A stretch of DNA of 64,000 nucleotides from Lottia gigantea (lineage: Eukaryota > Mollusca > Gastropoda > Lottiidae), in contig NW_008709463.1 of the NCBI RefSeq assembly GCF_000327385.1, forward strand, positions 1,398,449-1,462,448, given 5' to 3'. The notes under the pieces were generated by a model that saw only the letters and a program-made list of their open reading frames with translations, had not been told where the DNA came from and made no database searches. This document shows, one piece after another, positions 61,545 through 64,000 of this stretch. Numbering within the stretch: the stretch's first letter is position 1; every line of letters starts with the position of its first letter. Both the position numbers and the translations under genes were made by a program.

Positions 61545-63780
61545 NNNNNNNNNNNNNNNNNNNNNNNNNNNNNNNNNNNNNNNNNNNNNNNNNNNNNNNN
61601 NNNNNNNNNNNNNNNNNNNNNNNNNNNNNNNNNNNNNNNNNNNNNNNNNNNNNNNNNNNNNNNNNNNNNNNNNNNNNNNNNNNNNNNNNNNNNNNNNNNN
61701 NNNNNNNNNNNNNNNNNNNNNNNNNNNNNNNNNNNNNNNNNNNNNNNNNNNNNNNNNNNNNNNNNNNNNNNNNNNNNNNNNNNNNNNNNNNNNNNNNNNN
61801 NNNNNNNNNNNNNNNNNNNNNNNNNNNNNNNNNNNNNNNNNNNNNNNNNNNNNNNNNNNNNNNNNNNNNNNNNNNNNNNNNNNNNNNNNNNNNNNNNNNN
61901 NNNNNNNNNNNNTGCTTTACAGGTCATGTCATGCAGTGTGCAATGAGGGAAATTTTTCCATGACGGTAACAATATAATGAATAAAAATAAATTAATAAAG
62001 ATAATGCTTACAGTACATGCGATGAAAATTTTCTGAAAATATAAAAAAATGAAACGATTCAAAAGAAATGTTTGGACACTGGCATATTTCATGGAATTTT
62101 CATTCTTAAATGGGATACAGCTGCTTAAAATTGCTCTCTGGCAGTTCTTCTGACAATATCATCGCTTTACAAGTTATCCCATTCATCAAGCACAATACTG
62201 ACCAATAAAAGTCATTTAAATGATTTTTGAAATTAAATTATAGGCTATAATATGTTTTCAAAACTAATAAATAAAATAATAGTATAATAACAAACCAAAA
62301 AAAAAAAAGCCTACCCATTAGCACCACATCTTTTGGTGTTTTCTGGTGTTCCTTGGCAACTCGTACAATTTGTTCAAACACCACATTGACTAGTTTCGTG
62401 TAAGCTTTTTCTAAATCTGTCCTTCTTTCAGATCCTCGGAAAATATGCTCTGCCAAATTGGCAAAATCCTGAACATAAAAAATAACTGGGATGATACAAG
62501 GCAAAAGTGAAATGAAATGGAGGTTTAACATCTTACTTTTCTTCACCTAATTGGGCTAATGCAGTGTTCAATGAGGGAAATTTTGCCAGGACAGCAACAT
62601 TTTCTTGATCACGTAATACTTGATATAAGACTGAAGACAAACCTCAAAAGAATGGACAAAACTGATTATTCCACATCTATTTTTCTTGGACACCTTGGCA
62701 TCTTCTATCATACGAATCTGAGATTGCTGAAAAATACCAAAAAAAAACTCTTGACGCCAACATTGAAATATTATTATTTCCAATTCAAAACTAAAACTTC
62801 CTACCTAAAACATCCTCAAGCCTTTCCTAAAAGATTTCAGAACAGTTTATCATGTTCAACAAAGATACTGTTCAGTTAATACGGCGAAAATTTGAAACTC
62901 TTCAAAATTTATACTTTAGCTTTCCTTTATTTTTGCTGCATCAATAACATAAAAACTTACAATATATTTATCAAAGTTACGTTTTACTTTCACTAGACAG
63001 TTACCAAACGTCATACTGAGAAACGAACCAACATCTTGTGTGTTTATAACATGTTGTCCCATCCGTACTAACATATACATCGAATATCTATAAATAAACA
63101 ACTATAGAGTTATCTTGATTGAACCGAGTCAGATGGGGCAGGGGGGTTCTGTCGTACAGTTGGTAATCTTTACATGATGTTATTTACATGGGTACATCAA
63201 ACAAATGTTAGTCATGAATTCTTATCTAAATTAGTCTCAGCTGTAAGTGGGTACGGATAATCCAGGAAAGATCAATGCCAAAAGTTTTGACCAAGGACCA
63301 CCTGGTAGAAAGGTTTGTTGTGAACCTAAGTTGTTATCCTTGTAAAATCAATGCCAAGAAATTTAACCAAGGACCACCTGGTAGAAAGGTTTGTTGTGAA
63401 CCTAAGTTGTTATCCTTGTAAAATCAATGCCAAGAAATTTAACCAAGGACCACCTGGTAGAAAGGTTTGTTGTGAACCTAAGTTGTTATCCTTGTAAAAT
63501 CAATGCCAAGAAATTTAACCAAGGACCACCTGGTAGAAAGCCTGAGTTGTTATCCTTGTAAAATCAATGTCAAGAGGTTTAACCAAGGACCAGCTGGTAG
63601 AAAGGATCCTGTTACTATGAACATTCCCACAAAATTTCATATCTATGTATGTATTATCCAGATTCAACTATAACTAAATATAAAATAAACCCTACTTACA
63701 AACCATCCTTGCTATCAGCAAATGTTATAAAACTATCTAAATCTTGCTCTAGGGTGGGAAATAAACTCAATAACATTTGT
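59920..63780 (-). CDS. EXOC1: EXOC1 (exocyst complex component 1, Sec3), last nine exons
   Basis: Minus-strand exons in order: 63700-63780, 62961-63087, 62643-62726, 62315-62468, 62012-62032 (21-nt microexon), 61333-61457, 60896-61018, 60546-60617 and 59920-60072. All are GT-AG and phase-consistent, giving about 313 residues to the TAG stop. EXOC1/Sec3 is the exocyst subunit that helps tether secretory vesicles to the plasma membrane. Matches to human EXOC1 include [131 protein letters not shown] and the end SDIAQSH. The N-terminal two thirds (PIP2-binding PH-like domain and coiled coil) lie beyond the right edge. AATAAA signals for this strand lie near 59677-59690. Confidence 0.95.
60677..60862 (+). 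repeat. TGTGTATTTTATG-type minisatellite in an EXOC1 intron
   Basis: Alternating units TGTGTATTTTATG and TATTTTATG, giving open frames in all three plus-strand phases (repeating Val-Cys-Ile-Leu). Those open frames are a by-product of the repeat. It ends about 30 bp from the EXOC1 exon at 60896-61018. Confidence 0.95.
61040..61145 (-). repeat. Dispersed repeat M4, copy in an EXOC1 intron
   Basis: Closely similar to 59115-59225, with a small internal duplication (ATATTGGCAATACATTGGTA). Confidence 0.65.
61212..61325 (-). mobile_element. MITE family M1, fragment in an EXOC1 intron
   Basis: GAAATTGCAGGAACCACAGA, CATCTGATTAAAAATTGAAA and ATATCAGTGTCCCTAGAAAA, inverted relative to the 57353 copy. 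Ends next to the EXOC1 exon at 61333. Confidence 0.6.
61511..61544 (+). other. Poly-G run bordering an assembly gap
   Basis: Thirty-four G in a row directly against the N block. Most likely a sequencing artefact (two-colour no-signal reads call G) or an unresolved homopolymer. Confidence 0.85.
61545..61912. other. Assembly gap (368 N)
   Basis: Unknown bases inside an EXOC1 intron, between the microexon and the exon at 61333-61457. The exons on both sides join in phase and match the family without a break, so no coding sequence appears to be lost here. Confidence 0.99.
62012..62032 (-). CDS. EXOC1: EXOC1 microexon, 21 nt
   Basis: Flanked by ATTTTCAG acceptor and GTAAGC donor. It supplies two bases, six codons and one base, so that with its neighbours the protein reads ME-NFHRMY-C, matching human ENFHHIFA. 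Without it the flanking exons (phase 1) would still join in frame but lose seven residues conserved in the family. Confidence 0.88.
63265..63612 (+). repeat. 76-bp minisatellite in an EXOC1 intron
   Basis: About four copies of a 76-bp unit containing AATCAATGCCAAGAAATTT, ACCAAGGACCACCTGGTAG and TGTGAACCTAAGTTGTTATC. The unit is a local expansion of a dispersed repeat also seen singly near 22300-22400, 47560-47790 and 57890-57960. Confidence 0.9.
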
Positions 63781-64000
63781 CTAAAATATAAATAAATAAT
63801 TATAAAATTACGTGATATTAAGAAAGGATTAAATATCAATCGTACAAATTTATTTATCACAGAGATGATGCTTGGAAATGAAATGGAGTTTTTTATGTGC
63901 TACTTTTGAGGAAAAGAAGGGGCAATGCTATGTGGTGTGCAATGAGGGAAATTTTACCAGGACAACAGTGTTAATGCTTCTGAGTATAATGATGACAATG

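Noticed and set aside
61501-62092. Frames with long Gly, Pro or X runs
   Set aside because: Artefacts of the poly-G run and N block.

Overview
The window is nuclear DNA from an intron-rich, AT-rich invertebrate animal. The proteins are clearly bilaterian: YIPF5, LRRC51, NuMA, an ERG/FLI-like ETS factor and EXOC1. The compact genes, short introns and many short dispersed repeats suggest a lophotrochozoan such as a mollusc, but that placement is inference and of low confidence. There is one assembly gap (61545-61912). I saw no rRNA or intact tRNA gene, no CRISPR array and no recognisable virus-like or retrovirus-like element.

Layout. Positions 1-23194 have no exon I can defend; they hold short tandem repeats, SINE-like and MITE-like elements and unassigned AT-rich DNA. 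Positions 23195-24361 (+) encode the C-terminal three exons of YIPF5, a Golgi/ER membrane protein. Positions 25802-27755 (-) hold a complete five-exon LRRC51 gene, convergent with YIPF5. About 1.3 kb away on the other strand lies NuMA (29018-45612, 25 coding exons, predicted 2621 residues), with a 4.1-kb coiled-coil exon and a possible alternative last exon at 48338-48394. An ETS transcription factor (three coding exons) lies at 51235-53530 (-). Positions 53531-59919 are mostly non-coding. The last nine exons of EXOC1 lie at 59920-63780 (-), and the gene runs off the right edge.

How the genes relate. LRRC51 and NuMA are head-to-head around a short region with three CCAAT boxes and a YY1-like site. 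The human NUMA1 and LRRC51 (LRTOMT) genes are, from memory, also divergent neighbours, so this looks like an old conserved bidirectional pair. The other genes share no obvious pathway. All exon chains were built by hand from splice-site consensus, reading phase and family similarity; phases agree at every junction given.

Repeats make up much of the rest: a SINE-like family ending in ATTCATTTCATTT, a TTAA-flanked MITE family, two inverted-repeat MITE-like families, and several minisatellites (53, 58, 64 and 76 bp units), two of which sit directly against NuMA exons.
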